DNA of 64,000 nucleotides, taken from assembly GCA_903828515.1 (NCBI GenBank), contig CAIKMD010000006.1, positions 930,001 to 994,000 on the forward strand. Direction: 5' to 3'. Every line of letters begins with the position of its first letter. Position 1 is the stretch's first letter. The position numbers and the translations under genes are program-made. This document shows, piece after piece, positions 9,844-18,333 of the stretch. Under the pieces are notes generated by a model that made no database searches, was not told the origin of the DNA, and saw only the letters and a list, made by a program, of their open reading frames with translations. Source of the DNA: an uncultured Rhodospirillales bacterium (GTDB lineage: Bacteria > Pseudomonadota > Alphaproteobacteria > ATCC43930 > CGMCC-115725).

Positions 9844-12126
9844 GTGCCTGAAATCGGCCATTCAAATCATTCGATGTCGCCCGAAGAAACCGGGTACCGC
9901 GCCGATATCGACGGGTTGCGCGCGATCGCGGTGCTGGCGGTCGTTGGATATCACGCGTTTCCGAATGCCGTTCCCGGCGGATTCGTCGGTGTCGATATAT
10001 TTTTCGTGATTTCCGGATTCTTGATCAGCGGGATCATCTTTACCGAGTTCGAGGCGAACCGGTTCAGCTTTGCGCGATTTTACGGCCGGCGCGTACGGCG
10101 CATATTTCCCGCCCTCATCCTCGTGCTTGCCGGATGTTATGCTTTTGGTTGGTTCGCGCTGTTCGCCGACGAGTATGAGCAGCTTGGAAAGCACGTGGTG
10201 GGCGCCGCGGGCTTCGTATCGAATCTCATTCTGCTGAATGAAAGCGGTTATTTCGACAAGGCCGCTCAGGCCAAGCCGTTGTTGCATCTGTGGTCGCTGG
10301 GCGTCGAGGAACAGTTCTATATCGTTTGGCCGTCGTTGGTTTGGCTGGCCATGCGTCTCAAGGCTAATTTGTTCGACTGGATCGTCGTGATCGCGCTCGG
10401 CTCGTTTGTGCTGAATCTTGGTCCGCTCTCGCATCCCGCCGCGTTTTATTCGCCTCTCGCACGGTTCTGGGAACTCATGGCCGGCAGCGTGCTGGCGATG
10501 GGACACACCGCGTGGCGGGGTCACGTTTGGGCGCTTGCCGATCGGTTGTCGTCCTATTTTCAGCGGGCCGCGCCGGCGGTGCTTCATCGCGGTCGACGGG
10601 CAATCGGCGTGCGGCTCGGCATGGCGGCGCACGCCATTAAAATCCGGACGGAACGGTTCGTGCCGACGACGCTTTATCGCTTTCGGCGGGAGATCGCGGT
10701 TTGCCTCGGCATGGCAACGCACGCGGTTGGGATTATTAAAATCCGCACGCAACAGTTCGCACCAACGACGCTTTATCGCCTTCGACGGGAGGTCGCGGCC
10801 TGGCTAGGCCTGGCGCTGCTCGTGGTTGCGATCATGAAAATCCGCGCGGACCATTTTCCAGGCGTATCGGCATTGCTGCCGATCGGGGGTACGTACCTCT
10901 TGATCTGGGCCGGTGCGCGTTCGTGGCTCAACCGTCGCGTGCTCGCCAAGTGGCTCAACCGTCGCGTGCTCGCCAATCCCGGACTCGTGAAACTCGGCCT
11001 CGTGAGTTACCCGCTATACCTCTGGCATTGGCCGCTGCTGGTCTATGCGGGGATCGTCAATGGTGGGGACGTCCTCTCGATAGAGACCCGGTTCGCGCTG
11101 ATCGCCGTGAGTCTCGTGCTGGCCTGTCTCACTTATATTCTCATCGAACGGCCCATTCGCTTTGGGCAGCATCGCGCAATCATAACAGCGTCGCTGTGTG
11201 GGCTGCTGATCCTCGTCGGCGGCATCGGCGAGGCCACGTACCGTCTTGCTGGAATCCCATCGCGAGCCGTTGTGCAAGAAAATCGTGCTATCGCGGACGA
11301 TCTGGTGGTGCCGGTCGAAAGCCGTACATCGAACGCGTCTTGCCCCGATTTGGAAAACATCGTACCGGTCGAGCATGAAACATGTCTCGTGAGCGGACCT
11401 CATCCCCGCGTTTTGGTTTTCGGCGATAGCCAGGCGCTGGCTCTCAATGGCGCGATCTACTTCGGTCTTGTCAAGCTGGATGCCGTGCTTGAGGGCACGG
11501 ATACGACGTACTGGGAGCCTGACGAATGCTTGAGCAAGAGTAAGCAAGAATTCGATGATTGGGTGAATGGACGCGCCCCGTGCATGACCATTGTTCGTCA
11601 TGCACTGGCAATGGCGTCGCGTGAAAGCTCTATCGACACGGTGGTCATAAGCTTTCAATTTCACGATCCCTTTTTTCAGGACTTCGCGCGGATGGCGGCG
11701 ATCCAAAACCGGCTTCGAGGTCTTGGTAAGAAGATTGTCTATGTACTCGATGTCCCCAATACCAAAAGGCCGCCAGAAACTTGCGGTCTCTCGCGCAGCG
11801 TCGATATCCTGGGGTTCCAAATCGGTCAGATATTCAAGCCGGTGTGCAAGGAGGAGGGGGCCGCCATTCAAAACCTGAATGGCCAAACGAGGCGCTATGT
11901 CGAACGCTTGGCGGCGGGCGATCCTGGCATATTCATCTACGATCCCTTGCCGGTATTTTGCGATTCGGAATTTTGTTATCCGGGCGACAGGCAAGCGGAT
12001 GGAGGCCGAATCCTATTTTACTTTACCGGGCACGTGAACAGAAATGGCAGCGCGTCGATACTTCGGAATTTGATGGCGTGGGCGAAGCAGAATAATACGG
12101 GATTATTCGCCAATACGATGCCGTGA
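9844..12126 (+). CDS. membrane acyltransferase (acyltransferase-3 / SGNH fusion, OafA type)
   Basis: This 760-aa inner-membrane protein probably O-acetylates a surface polysaccharide. The N-terminus has the family signature YRADIDGLRAIAVLAVVGYHAFP with the catalytic His, then VDIFFVISGFLISGII, followed by about ten helices. The C-terminal third is a periplasmic SGNH-type domain with the GDSQALALN nucleophile block near residue 525. It starts with GTG at 9844; ATG 9874 is an alternative. Oddly, residues ~250-340 hold three imperfect copies of a ~30-residue unit, and a nine-residue unit is doubled near residue 361, so the protein is longer than usual. Base composition is lower in GC than the mre operon. 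It faces a large membrane protein gene on the other strand. Confidence 0.88.
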   Translation: MPEIGHSNHSMSPEETGYRADIDGLRAIAVLAVVGYHAFPNAVPGGFVGVDIFFVISGFLISGIIFTEFEANRFSFARFYGRRVRRIFPALILVLAGCYAFGWFALFADEYEQLGKHVVGAAGFVSNLILLNESGYFDKAAQAKPLLHLWSLGVEEQFYIVWPSLVWLAMRLKANLFDWIVVIALGSFVLNLGPLSHPAAFYSPLARFWELMAGSVLAMGHTAWRGHVWALADRLSSYFQRAAPAVLHRGRRAIGVRLGMAAHAIKIRTERFVPTTLYRFRREIAVCLGMATHAVGIIKIRTQQFAPTTLYRLRREVAAWLGLALLVVAIMKIRADHFPGVSALLPIGGTYLLIWAGARSWLNRRVLAKWLNRRVLANPGLVKLGLVSYPLYLWHWPLLVYAGIVNGGDVLSIETRFALIAVSLVLACLTYILIERPIRFGQHRAIITASLCGLLILVGGIGEATYRLAGIPSRAVVQENRAIADDLVVPVESRTSNASCPDLENIVPVEHETCLVSGPHPRVLVFGDSQALALNGAIYFGLVKLDAVLEGTDTTYWEPDECLSKSKQEFDDWVNGRAPCMTIVRHALAMASRESSIDTVVISFQFHDPFFQDFARMAAIQNRLRGLGKKIVYVLDVPNTKRPPETCGLSRSVDILGFQIGQIFKPVCKEEGAAIQNLNGQTRRYVERLAAGDPGIFIYDPLPVFCDSEFCYPGDRQADGGRILFYFTGHVNRNGSASILRNLMAWAKQNNTGLFANTMP
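10591..10860 (+). repeat. three-copy imperfect tandem repeat inside the acyltransferase gene
   Basis: Units of about 90 (10591-10680), 99 (10681-10779) and 81 bases (10780-10860) share the pattern CG-ACGGG/GCGGG ... CTCGGCATGGC ... AAAATCCG ... ACGACGCTTTATCGC. The third copy encodes what looks like the original membrane helix (WLGLALLVVAIMKIRADHF). The first two look like duplications of it in the same frame. Confidence 0.8.
10924..10977 (+). repeat. 27-base perfect tandem duplication in the acyltransferase gene
   Basis: TGGCTCAACCGTCGCGTGC... occurs at 10924 and again at 10951, a 27-base period that doubles the nine residues WLNRRVLAK/N. The near-identity of the two copies suggests a recent slippage or recombination event. 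Confidence 0.85.
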
Positions 12127-12212
12127 AGATATCGGCACGTGCTTCGGCGGTGCGGCGTTTAGGTCGAACTATTTGGTCGTCCCACGTTGCGACGATGAAT
12201 GCTCGCCGTTGC

Positions 12213-15200
12213 TCAGACCAATAACGACAACAGCCATATCAGCGTGGCCGCGGTCATCAGAACGTGCAGTATCGGTTGATAAATGAACCAGACGAAAGAA
12301 TGCCCATGGGGGATTTCGGTCGCGAGAAATGCGTAATTCGCGCGTGCGATCGGTTGTTCCGTGCCGTTGCGATAGGCGTGCCAGCCCGGCAACGCCGCCA
12401 TATTGTAAACGAGAAGGCACCGCGGTTCGTTGCAGTCCACGCCGATCGCGGCGCGCGGACCCACCATCCCCATTATTTCCGCTTGGCCCTTCGATTGATT
12501 CGATGGGGCGGCGCTCTCGGCGTGAGCGATCGTATTTTCCAACAGAATGGAATGCTTTTCAGCCAGACCCTCGAGGTTTTCGCGCAATGGCGCCAAAGCC
12601 GCGTTTAGGTCTTCGAGACCCGCCTTCCTCGAAAAGAATTTTCGCACGACGGGTTCCGCGCGTTTCGCTTGTGCGATATCGACGTCTTTGACCGAACTGG
12701 CGACGTAGGCAGCGCCATAAGACCGCGGATCTTCCACCACGACCAAGCCGGGATCGAGCGAGGGCAACAAGTCTTGCCGGATCGGCCGGAGGTCTCCGGT
12801 ATCCGGAAATTGCGACGCGACTCCTTTGTACAAGGTGAAAACATCGACGCCGGCGATGTCGAACATCTTTCGCTGGCGCGGGGGAAGCACGAGATCCGGA
12901 CTCATTTGCCAGGAGACCGGGTATTGGTAGGTTCCGCGATTGTGAAAATCGAAATTGGGAATGAGATAGAGCGCGTGGAGAAGCGGATAAGACATCATGA
13001 ACTTGTTGTCGACCGTGGTCGTGTTCCGGTCCATCAGAAGCCCGGGGCCCAGTCCAACATGCGAGTCATTGCGGAAGTCAGGTTTGGGGTAAACGTCGGG
13101 AACGGTCACCGCCGGTAATATGCGCATGAATGGACTCGGGATGTGTTCGTAGAGACCATCCAGCGCGAACCGAACGATTCTTTTTACGATTCCTGGCCCG
13201 ACGACGAGCGGATTGACACAATTGGGCGACGCGAACGCCACCGAATCGGAGAGCCGCGCGACGTCGCGAAAGAAGTCTGGGATTACCGGATCGGCCAAGT
13301 CTTCTGCTCTCGGTGCGCCATAATGGCGTAATTCATCCTGGTACTGCGCGGCGGTCGCGCTCGTTTCGTCTTTCTTGAGCGTATCCTCGAAGGTTGAAAG
13401 CCGGCGACGCAGGAACGGTATCGTTGCGGTGTCGCCGAGGAGGCCCCGGCTGTTCGCCGCGATGCTTTGATTCGTGACGTAAAAACGGCATCCATTCGGA
13501 TTGTCGATGAAATGACCGTTATGGACGCTGTGCAAATCGGCGAGCATCAAGAAAATGCCGCCGACCACCAAAGGCGCACCGAGGCTGCCAAGCCGTCTGC
13601 TTAACGTATGATGTCGACCGCGCGAGAATTCCCAAATTCGAACCGAGCAGAATATCGCCAGAAACAGGAGAGCCAGGCCCAGGGGAAAGAGCCAGGCATG
13701 TCGAATCTCCCGTGGCCCCGAAACGATGGCTGTCAGATAGTCCGTGAAGACGTAACGGAAATCGATCGTTGCGGTATCGACGTAAACCCTGAACGGTATC
13801 GTCCGCCACAAGAGGACGAGGGACCAGATGATGACCGGCAATCCGAGTAAGGGCGCCGCCATCCAACCCACGTGCCGCGCGCCGCCCCAGAAAATATGGT
13901 TGGGCATCGGCGGGCGTAGGGTCCCTGTTATCGTCGTAAAAAGACTTTTTCGCGCGCCCAATGCGGTCACGAAAGCAAGAAACGCATCGCAGCCTGCGGC
14001 GATAACCGCCAGGGTTCCGAAAAGATAAAAGAGGCCGAGGCGCTGCGGTCCCGCTAAATTCAAGCCGATGCCGGAATCGCGAATCATTTCCGCGACGGCG
14101 TGCCCGGAGCTTGGTGCGAAGACAATGGTCAGCAGGAACCAGAAGAAAACAAAACCGAATGTCTCGGGTGCTCCGCTTCGCAGGATCAGGCGCCGCGCCG
14201 TTATGAGAACGACGCTCAATATCGCGACGGGAAGCAGACTGGCCGTGTGATAATCGAACCACAGCATGAGCCATTGGCCGACGTTATCCTCTTTATTGTG
14301 GCCGAACACGATCATGTTGCCGTCAAACTGTACGTCGAGAATCGGACCGATATAGGCCAAAGCGGCCAGACCGATCCCGACGACGGCCAGCACGAGCGTC
14401 CAGATCACTGTCGATAACGATGCCGCACGAAACAGAAACGCGAAGAGGCCCATCGCGACGCAGAGAAACCCATAGGTGAGTCCCACGTAGACGGTCGCTT
14501 CCGGATGGGGCGCGTACAGATAAAATTGTAGGCTGAGGACGGTACCCGACGCGAGTGCGAGCAGTCGCGAGTTTCGTCTCACTGCTTCGACGAACAACAG
14601 CAAAGCAAACGGCAAGACCGCATAGGCGGCCGTGAATATCGGGCCATCCGCGATCCAGCCGACATGCAACATCTGATTGCCGAATACGAAAGCGATACCG
14701 CCAGCGAGCGCGATCGGTGTCGAAAGTTTCAGTCCCATTCGAAGAAGAAGATAAAAGCCGTAGCTGCCTGCCCAGAGCAGCACGAAAAGCACGGCCAGAG
14801 AGACCTTTGAAAATGTCTCCGGATTGACGCTTGGAAGATCCAAACCGAACGCAACGACATCGACAGGATACGAAATGTAGCTTGTTTCAATGTGGGGTGC
14901 GGCGCCCCAAAACGCGTAGGTGAAATCGGAGAAGCTGAAGAGCTTCGCCCAGATCATGCTTTTATAGACGGGTGCGAGAAAGGGAATTTCTTGTTGATAA
15001 GCGCCGAGCGCGGTCGCTAGAGAGTCGCTCGCATAGCGAACCGAAACCGAGCCGCCCTCGAGATACAAAACCGCGCCAATGACAAGCACGACGCAAACTT
15101 CGCGCGTGATCGCCCAGCGTTCGTTGCGTCGCAGGAACCGACAGGCGGTGGCCGCGAAAAATGCGGCGACGACAACCCAGCAAGCGCCGGATCCAGCGAT

Positions 15201-15524
15201 ACCTTTCGGAACCCCCACCGCCATCGCCGCGAAAACGACCATGAACGTGCCGGCGAAGCCTCGGGCGAAGACGGCTTCTTCCGTGGGACAATAGGCGGTG
15301 AGCGCCAGATAGAGCGCCCAAAAACAAATGAGGAGAAACGACGTGGCTTCCAAAGCCGTGAAGGCGAATTGTATCCACGGGTAACCAATGGGTCCCGACG
15401 GCACGAGAATGTGAATCTGCTGATCGGCGAACCAATAGCCGAAGCCGAGCGCGACGCCGATTGCCGCGCAATGAAACAGCGCGGTTCTCAGGCTCCGCGG
15501 GAGAAAAACGCGATTCATCGGCAT
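12213..15524 (-). CDS. large polytopic membrane protein, YfhO-like
   Basis: This is a 1103-aa integral membrane protein. About a dozen hydrophobic helices fill the first ~620 residues. A soluble region of about 400 residues follows, ending in a beta-rich segment PGWHAYRNGTEQPIARANYAF close to a final helix. This end (PGW-x-A-Y-x-(D/N)-G ... RANYAF-A) is the hallmark of YfhO-type proteins, proposed to add sugars to envelope polymers as GT-C-fold enzymes. The substrate is unknown. The start is ATG 15524. The gene lies tail to tail with the acyltransferase, 86 bases apart, with no clear terminator between. Both are poorer in GC than the chromosome around them and may be part of one surface-polysaccharide islet. 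Confidence 0.75.
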   Translation of the reverse strand: MPMNRVFLPRSLRTALFHCAAIGVALGFGYWFADQQIHILVPSGPIGYPWIQFAFTALEATSFLLICFWALYLALTAYCPTEEAVFARGFAGTFMVVFAAMAVGVPKGIAGSGACWVVVAAFFAATACRFLRRNERWAITREVCVVLVIGAVLYLEGGSVSVRYASDSLATALGAYQQEIPFLAPVYKSMIWAKLFSFSDFTYAFWGAAPHIETSYISYPVDVVAFGLDLPSVNPETFSKVSLAVLFVLLWAGSYGFYLLLRMGLKLSTPIALAGGIAFVFGNQMLHVGWIADGPIFTAAYAVLPFALLLFVEAVRRNSRLLALASGTVLSLQFYLYAPHPEATVYVGLTYGFLCVAMGLFAFLFRAASLSTVIWTLVLAVVGIGLAALAYIGPILDVQFDGNMIVFGHNKEDNVGQWLMLWFDYHTASLLPVAILSVVLITARRLILRSGAPETFGFVFFWFLLTIVFAPSSGHAVAEMIRDSGIGLNLAGPQRLGLFYLFGTLAVIAAGCDAFLAFVTALGARKSLFTTITGTLRPPMPNHIFWGGARHVGWMAAPLLGLPVIIWSLVLLWRTIPFRVYVDTATIDFRYVFTDYLTAIVSGPREIRHAWLFPLGLALLFLAIFCSVRIWEFSRGRHHTLSRRLGSLGAPLVVGGIFLMLADLHSVHNGHFIDNPNGCRFYVTNQSIAANSRGLLGDTATIPFLRRRLSTFEDTLKKDETSATAAQYQDELRHYGAPRAEDLADPVIPDFFRDVARLSDSVAFASPNCVNPLVVGPGIVKRIVRFALDGLYEHIPSPFMRILPAVTVPDVYPKPDFRNDSHVGLGPGLLMDRNTTTVDNKFMMSYPLLHALYLIPNFDFHNRGTYQYPVSWQMSPDLVLPPRQRKMFDIAGVDVFTLYKGVASQFPDTGDLRPIRQDLLPSLDPGLVVVEDPRSYGAAYVASSVKDVDIAQAKRAEPVVRKFFSRKAGLEDLNAALAPLRENLEGLAEKHSILLENTIAHAESAAPSNQSKGQAEIMGMVGPRAAIGVDCNEPRCLLVYNMAALPGWHAYRNGTEQPIARANYAFLATEIPHGHSFVWFIYQPILHVLMTAATLIWLLSLLV

Positions 15525-15665
15525 TTATACGGAACTAATCGTGGAAATGGAGAAACGGACAGGCAAGGCACGCGACGATCGGTCGCAAGTCAGCACGCGG
15601 GCTTCTTGTAAAATTCGGCTTCCCGCTTTGTCATTGTTCCGCCCCCTGTTTAGTATCGTCGGATA

Positions 15666-15878
15666 ATGGACGAAATCCGGTTGTTAGAGAAGGGGGACAA
15701 AGTGGACGATTGGGCCGTTGGTCAAATATCCAAGTTAAGAGAAAAGTTATTGAGTGTTCAGGCGAGCGTCAAAGTAACGACCGGACGGTACAGATCGTTT
15801 GGAAATTGGCGGATCAACGATCTGGATATGGAACCATATGGATGTCCTGCATCGGCCAACGGTGCACGAGACCTATGA
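15666..15878 (+). pseudogene. short AT-rich ORF, possible displaced upstream segment of the Rieske gene
   Basis: A 70-codon open frame starts at ATG 15666. Its middle reads LREKLLSVQASVKV then TGRYRSFGNWRI. This is the kind of sequence that precedes the N-H-x-D-x-L-H iron-site helix in Rieske oxygenase catalytic (SRPBCC) domains, where a GNWK/NWRI motif is usual. The next part of such a helix, NHMDVLHRP, appears a few codons later in a different frame (the following gene). So the two may be pieces of one gene broken by a frameshift. The match is by eye and short, so this is uncertain. It could instead be a non-coding open frame. Confidence 0.3.
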
Positions 15879-16605
15879 TCATGCGGCGAACATCAGCCGC
15901 GCCGCCGACCACAACATCTCTCTCGTCAAGCCGCGCGGAATGCCGTTCTATATTCTCGTCGTCGATCTGCGCCTGGGGCCGGGACAATTTTATCAGTGCT
16001 TCACGCTTTTCGGCCTCGTCTACATTCATTCGTTCATTGTCGCCGAAGCCACGCCGAGCGGCGGCGCGGCAGGCGCGGATTGGCTGATTGCCTCGCATTG
16101 GATATTCTGGTTCTTGCATCCGCTGCTCCACCGGCGGATGCGCTCGCTGCACGAGAAACAGCATGCGGAGGATATTCCCATCCGAAATCGCCGCGCCGAA
16201 CTCCGGGAACGCGGCTTCAGCTTCAAGACCGATGCACCGGACTACGCCAGTTCGAATCGCCTGACCTGGAATGTCGTGCCGCCGAAGCTCGACGGCGTCT
16301 CGCGATTTTCGCTCCACAATCTCAACGGATCCGATGTCGCCCTGATCGATGGCGATCCTTTTCCGCTGCTCGTGAGGAAGCGGACCGGCGGCGTGCAGGT
16401 TTGGCCCGGCATTTGCCCGCATGAAGGGGCCGTCCTTTCGCCCTCCTGCGTCAGCGAAGACGCGGTCACGTGCCCTTTGCATTTGTTGCGAACGCAATCG
16501 GTGACGTTGTCCGCCGCCAATCCGAGAACGCAATTGCTCGGTGTGGTTCTCGAACTGCGCGACAATGAAATCGTCGCCTCCACGGCGGCTCCGGTCGGTT
16601 GTTGA
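15838..16605 (+). CDS. Rieske [2Fe-2S] domain protein, probably 5-prime truncated
   Basis: About 255 aa. The C-terminal part carries a Rieske cluster motif, CPHEGA (C-x-H) followed 16 residues later by CPLH (C-x2-H), so it should bind a [2Fe-2S] cluster. Before it lies MDVLHRPTVHETYDHA and a hydrophobic VYIHSFIVAEATPSGG region. That looks like the second half of an SRPBCC catalytic domain with a possible H-x4-H iron site (LHRPTVH). It begins in the middle of that domain, so the 5-prime end seems lost. The frame opens only at a TTG at 15799 and ATG 15838 is the first ATG. It sits at the edge of a low-GC segment. Electron-transfer or oxygenase remnant; activity doubtful. Confidence 0.6.
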   Translation: MDVLHRPTVHETYDHAANISRAADHNISLVKPRGMPFYILVVDLRLGPGQFYQCFTLFGLVYIHSFIVAEATPSGGAAGADWLIASHWIFWFLHPLLHRRMRSLHEKQHAEDIPIRNRRAELRERGFSFKTDAPDYASSNRLTWNVVPPKLDGVSRFSLHNLNGSDVALIDGDPFPLLVRKRTGGVQVWPGICPHEGAVLSPSCVSEDAVTCPLHLLRTQSVTLSAANPRTQLLGVVLELRDNEIVASTAAPVGC

Positions 16606-16643
16606 ACGGTAACGTCCTGGTTCCCCAGGAAGCTTGAGAAGCG

Positions 16644-16892
16644 ATGACTCATTTCTACGAACCGGATCTCGGCACGGGCATCGACAGCCCGTTTGCGCGC
16701 GATGCCGCGAACAAGCTCGTGCGCCGCTCGTACTGGACCGACATGAGCGACCGCACGTTCGTCATGGTGATGGTCAACGGCATCGGCGCGGTGCTGTCCA
16801 ACGAACAGAAACGCGCGCATCTCGCGGATCTGCGGCGCGAGCACCTGATCGATCAGGTTTGCATCCAGGAAATCCTGCCGCCTGAACGCTAG
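16644..16892 (+). CDS. small protein of unknown function (82 aa)
   Basis: An 82-aa open frame with good codon use, starting at ATG 16644 with AGGAAGCTTGAG upstream. It lies 38 bases behind the Rieske-domain gene and in the same direction. The sequence is soluble and mixed in charge, with a hydrophobic core FVMVMVNGIGAVLS and an arginine-rich helix KRAHLADLRREHLIDQV. I do not recognise the family. It is probably co-transcribed with the Rieske gene and might be a partner of it, but nothing in the sequence shows a function. Confidence 0.6.
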   Translation: MTHFYEPDLGTGIDSPFARDAANKLVRRSYWTDMSDRTFVMVMVNGIGAVLSNEQKRAHLADLRREHLIDQVCIQEILPPER

Positions 16893-16895
16893 AGG

Positions 16896-17459
16896 CTAAG
16901 GTTCGCGTGCGGCGGCCGGGCCGGAATTTCTTAGTACTGTCGCGAATTGCAACGCGATCAGACCCAGAAGCATCGCGACGCTGATCAGATTGATGACGGC
17001 GAATCCCGCAGCCTGGTCGGGCGATAACGATATCAGCGGTGGCCCGTAAATCGATCCCGGAAGCAGCACGGGTGCGATGGCGACGGCCAGCAGCGCGAGA
17101 CGCAACCAAGTCTCGCCCGGCCGATGGAGCAGCGCCGCGAGGACGACGCAGGGCAAGGCGAACAGCACCATGCCGGCGGCTGGACCGAAGAGTTTCACAC
17201 ACCAGAACGTGTCGAGCGTCCCGATCAAGGGCAGGGCCAAACGTCCGGCAACGCCGCTGCGCCGCGCGATCCATGGCACGGCCGCGAAGAACGGGCTGGC
17301 CAGCATGGTGATGAAGGCCGGAAGTCCGGCGCCGCCGAGCTGCGCCACGACGTAGAGCGGATAGAACGGTCCGTTAGCGGCGACCACGATCGCGACGAGA
17401 TTGGCCGCCGCGGTCGTGGGATCGTCGTGCGCCGCGTAGGCGCGCAGCCGTTCGAGCAT
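16896..17459 (-). CDS. predicted membrane protein of unknown function
   Basis: About 187 aa when started at ATG 17459 (MLERLRAYAAHDDPTTAAANL). Five or so hydrophobic segments are visible, such as LVAIVVAANGPFYPLYVVAQL, GMVLFALPCVVLAALLH and INLISVAMLLGLIALQF. No enzyme or transporter motif was recognised. The open frame continues far upstream, but there it only mirrors the oppositely oriented exported protein gene, so I cut it at this Met. The stop TAG is three bases from the end of the small gene on the other strand, a tight convergent arrangement. Confidence 0.65.
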   Translation of the reverse strand: MLERLRAYAAHDDPTTAAANLVAIVVAANGPFYPLYVVAQLGGAGLPAFITMLASPFFAAVPWIARRSGVAGRLALPLIGTLDTFWCVKLFGPAAGMVLFALPCVVLAALLHRPGETWLRLALLAVAIAPVLLPGSIYGPPLISLSPDQAAGFAVINLISVAMLLGLIALQFATVLRNSGPAAAREP

Positions 17460-17618
17460 TTTCGTGACGACCGCAAGCGACAATGGCGGATCCCCTTCGA
17501 CATACGATACGGACGGTGCCGCCGCTTGGATCACCAGCCGCGATGCGTGATCCAACCGCGGTGATCCTTCGTAAGGATGGTGATTGCCTGGAAACGAGGG
17601 GTGGATCGGCTGCGCGTC

Positions 17619-18263
17619 ATGATCAATCGCCGGGATTTCCTGTCCGTCTGCATCGCGGCGCCGCTGGGCGTGGCGATGCCGTGCGTCGCGGGAAATCGGA
17701 TTGCCTTTCGCATCCGGCGTAAAGGCAGCGTGATCGGGGCGCATACACTCGATTTCGCACCGCGGGACGACGGATTCGACGTCGCCATCACGATCGACAT
17801 CGCCGTGCGCTTCGGGCCGATCCCGCTTTATCACTATCGCATGCGCGGCGTCGAGCAGTGGCGGGACGGCGTGGTGTCTTTCGTCGAGGCGACGACGGAC
17901 GACGATGGGAAGACCAATTCGCTGCGTTGCGAGCGCGATGCCGGTGGGCTCTGGGTCACTGGCTCGAAGCAGCCCCGCTATCGGGCGCCGGCCGATGCCC
18001 TGCCGGCCTCGCATTGGAACATCGCCGAATTGAACGGGCCGTGGATCAGTCTCCAGGACGGCCGGCTGTTTCATCCCGAGGTGACGTTGCGGGGCGAGGA
18101 ACCGGCTTTGCTCGCCGACGGAACCACGGTGCCGGCCCGCCACTACAACCTCTCGGGCGATGTGCAGCTCGATCTCTGGTACGACGACGCGGAGCGCTGG
18201 GCGGGGCTTGGCTTTACCGCGAGCGATGGATCGCTGATCCGCTATGAACGTCTGGTGACATAA
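17619..18263 (+). CDS. exported DUF6134-like protein with Tat-type signal
   Basis: About 214 aa. The N-terminus MINRRDFLSVCIAAPLGVAM carries an RRDFL twin-arginine motif and an Ala-rich hydrophobic stretch with cleavage likely after CVAG, so export by Tat is predicted. The mature part is beta-rich: FRIRRKGSVIGAHTLDF, then a lipocalin-like series of strands. It ends with LDLWYDDAERWAGLGF, a pattern I associate with the DUF6134 family of exported proteins. Function is unknown. ATG 17619 was preferred to 17577 because it places the twin-arginine motif right at the N-terminus. It precedes the molybdopterin hydroxylase gene by ~70 bases. Confidence 0.7.
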   Translation: MINRRDFLSVCIAAPLGVAMPCVAGNRIAFRIRRKGSVIGAHTLDFAPRDDGFDVAITIDIAVRFGPIPLYHYRMRGVEQWRDGVVSFVEATTDDDGKTNSLRCERDAGGLWVTGSKQPRYRAPADALPASHWNIAELNGPWISLQDGRLFHPEVTLRGEEPALLADGTTVPARHYNLSGDVQLDLWYDDAERWAGLGFTASDGSLIRYERLVT

Positions 18264-18333
18264 GGCGCGCCGATCCGTCCTGTTTGTGCCACACTGGCGC
18301 AAACAATCGGCGACAGGGACGGCGACGCAGGAC

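Noticed and set aside
15525-15900. Repeat of the tRNA-Lys 3-prime end marking an island boundary
   Set aside because: I looked for GGTTCGAGTCC or its neighbours here and saw none.
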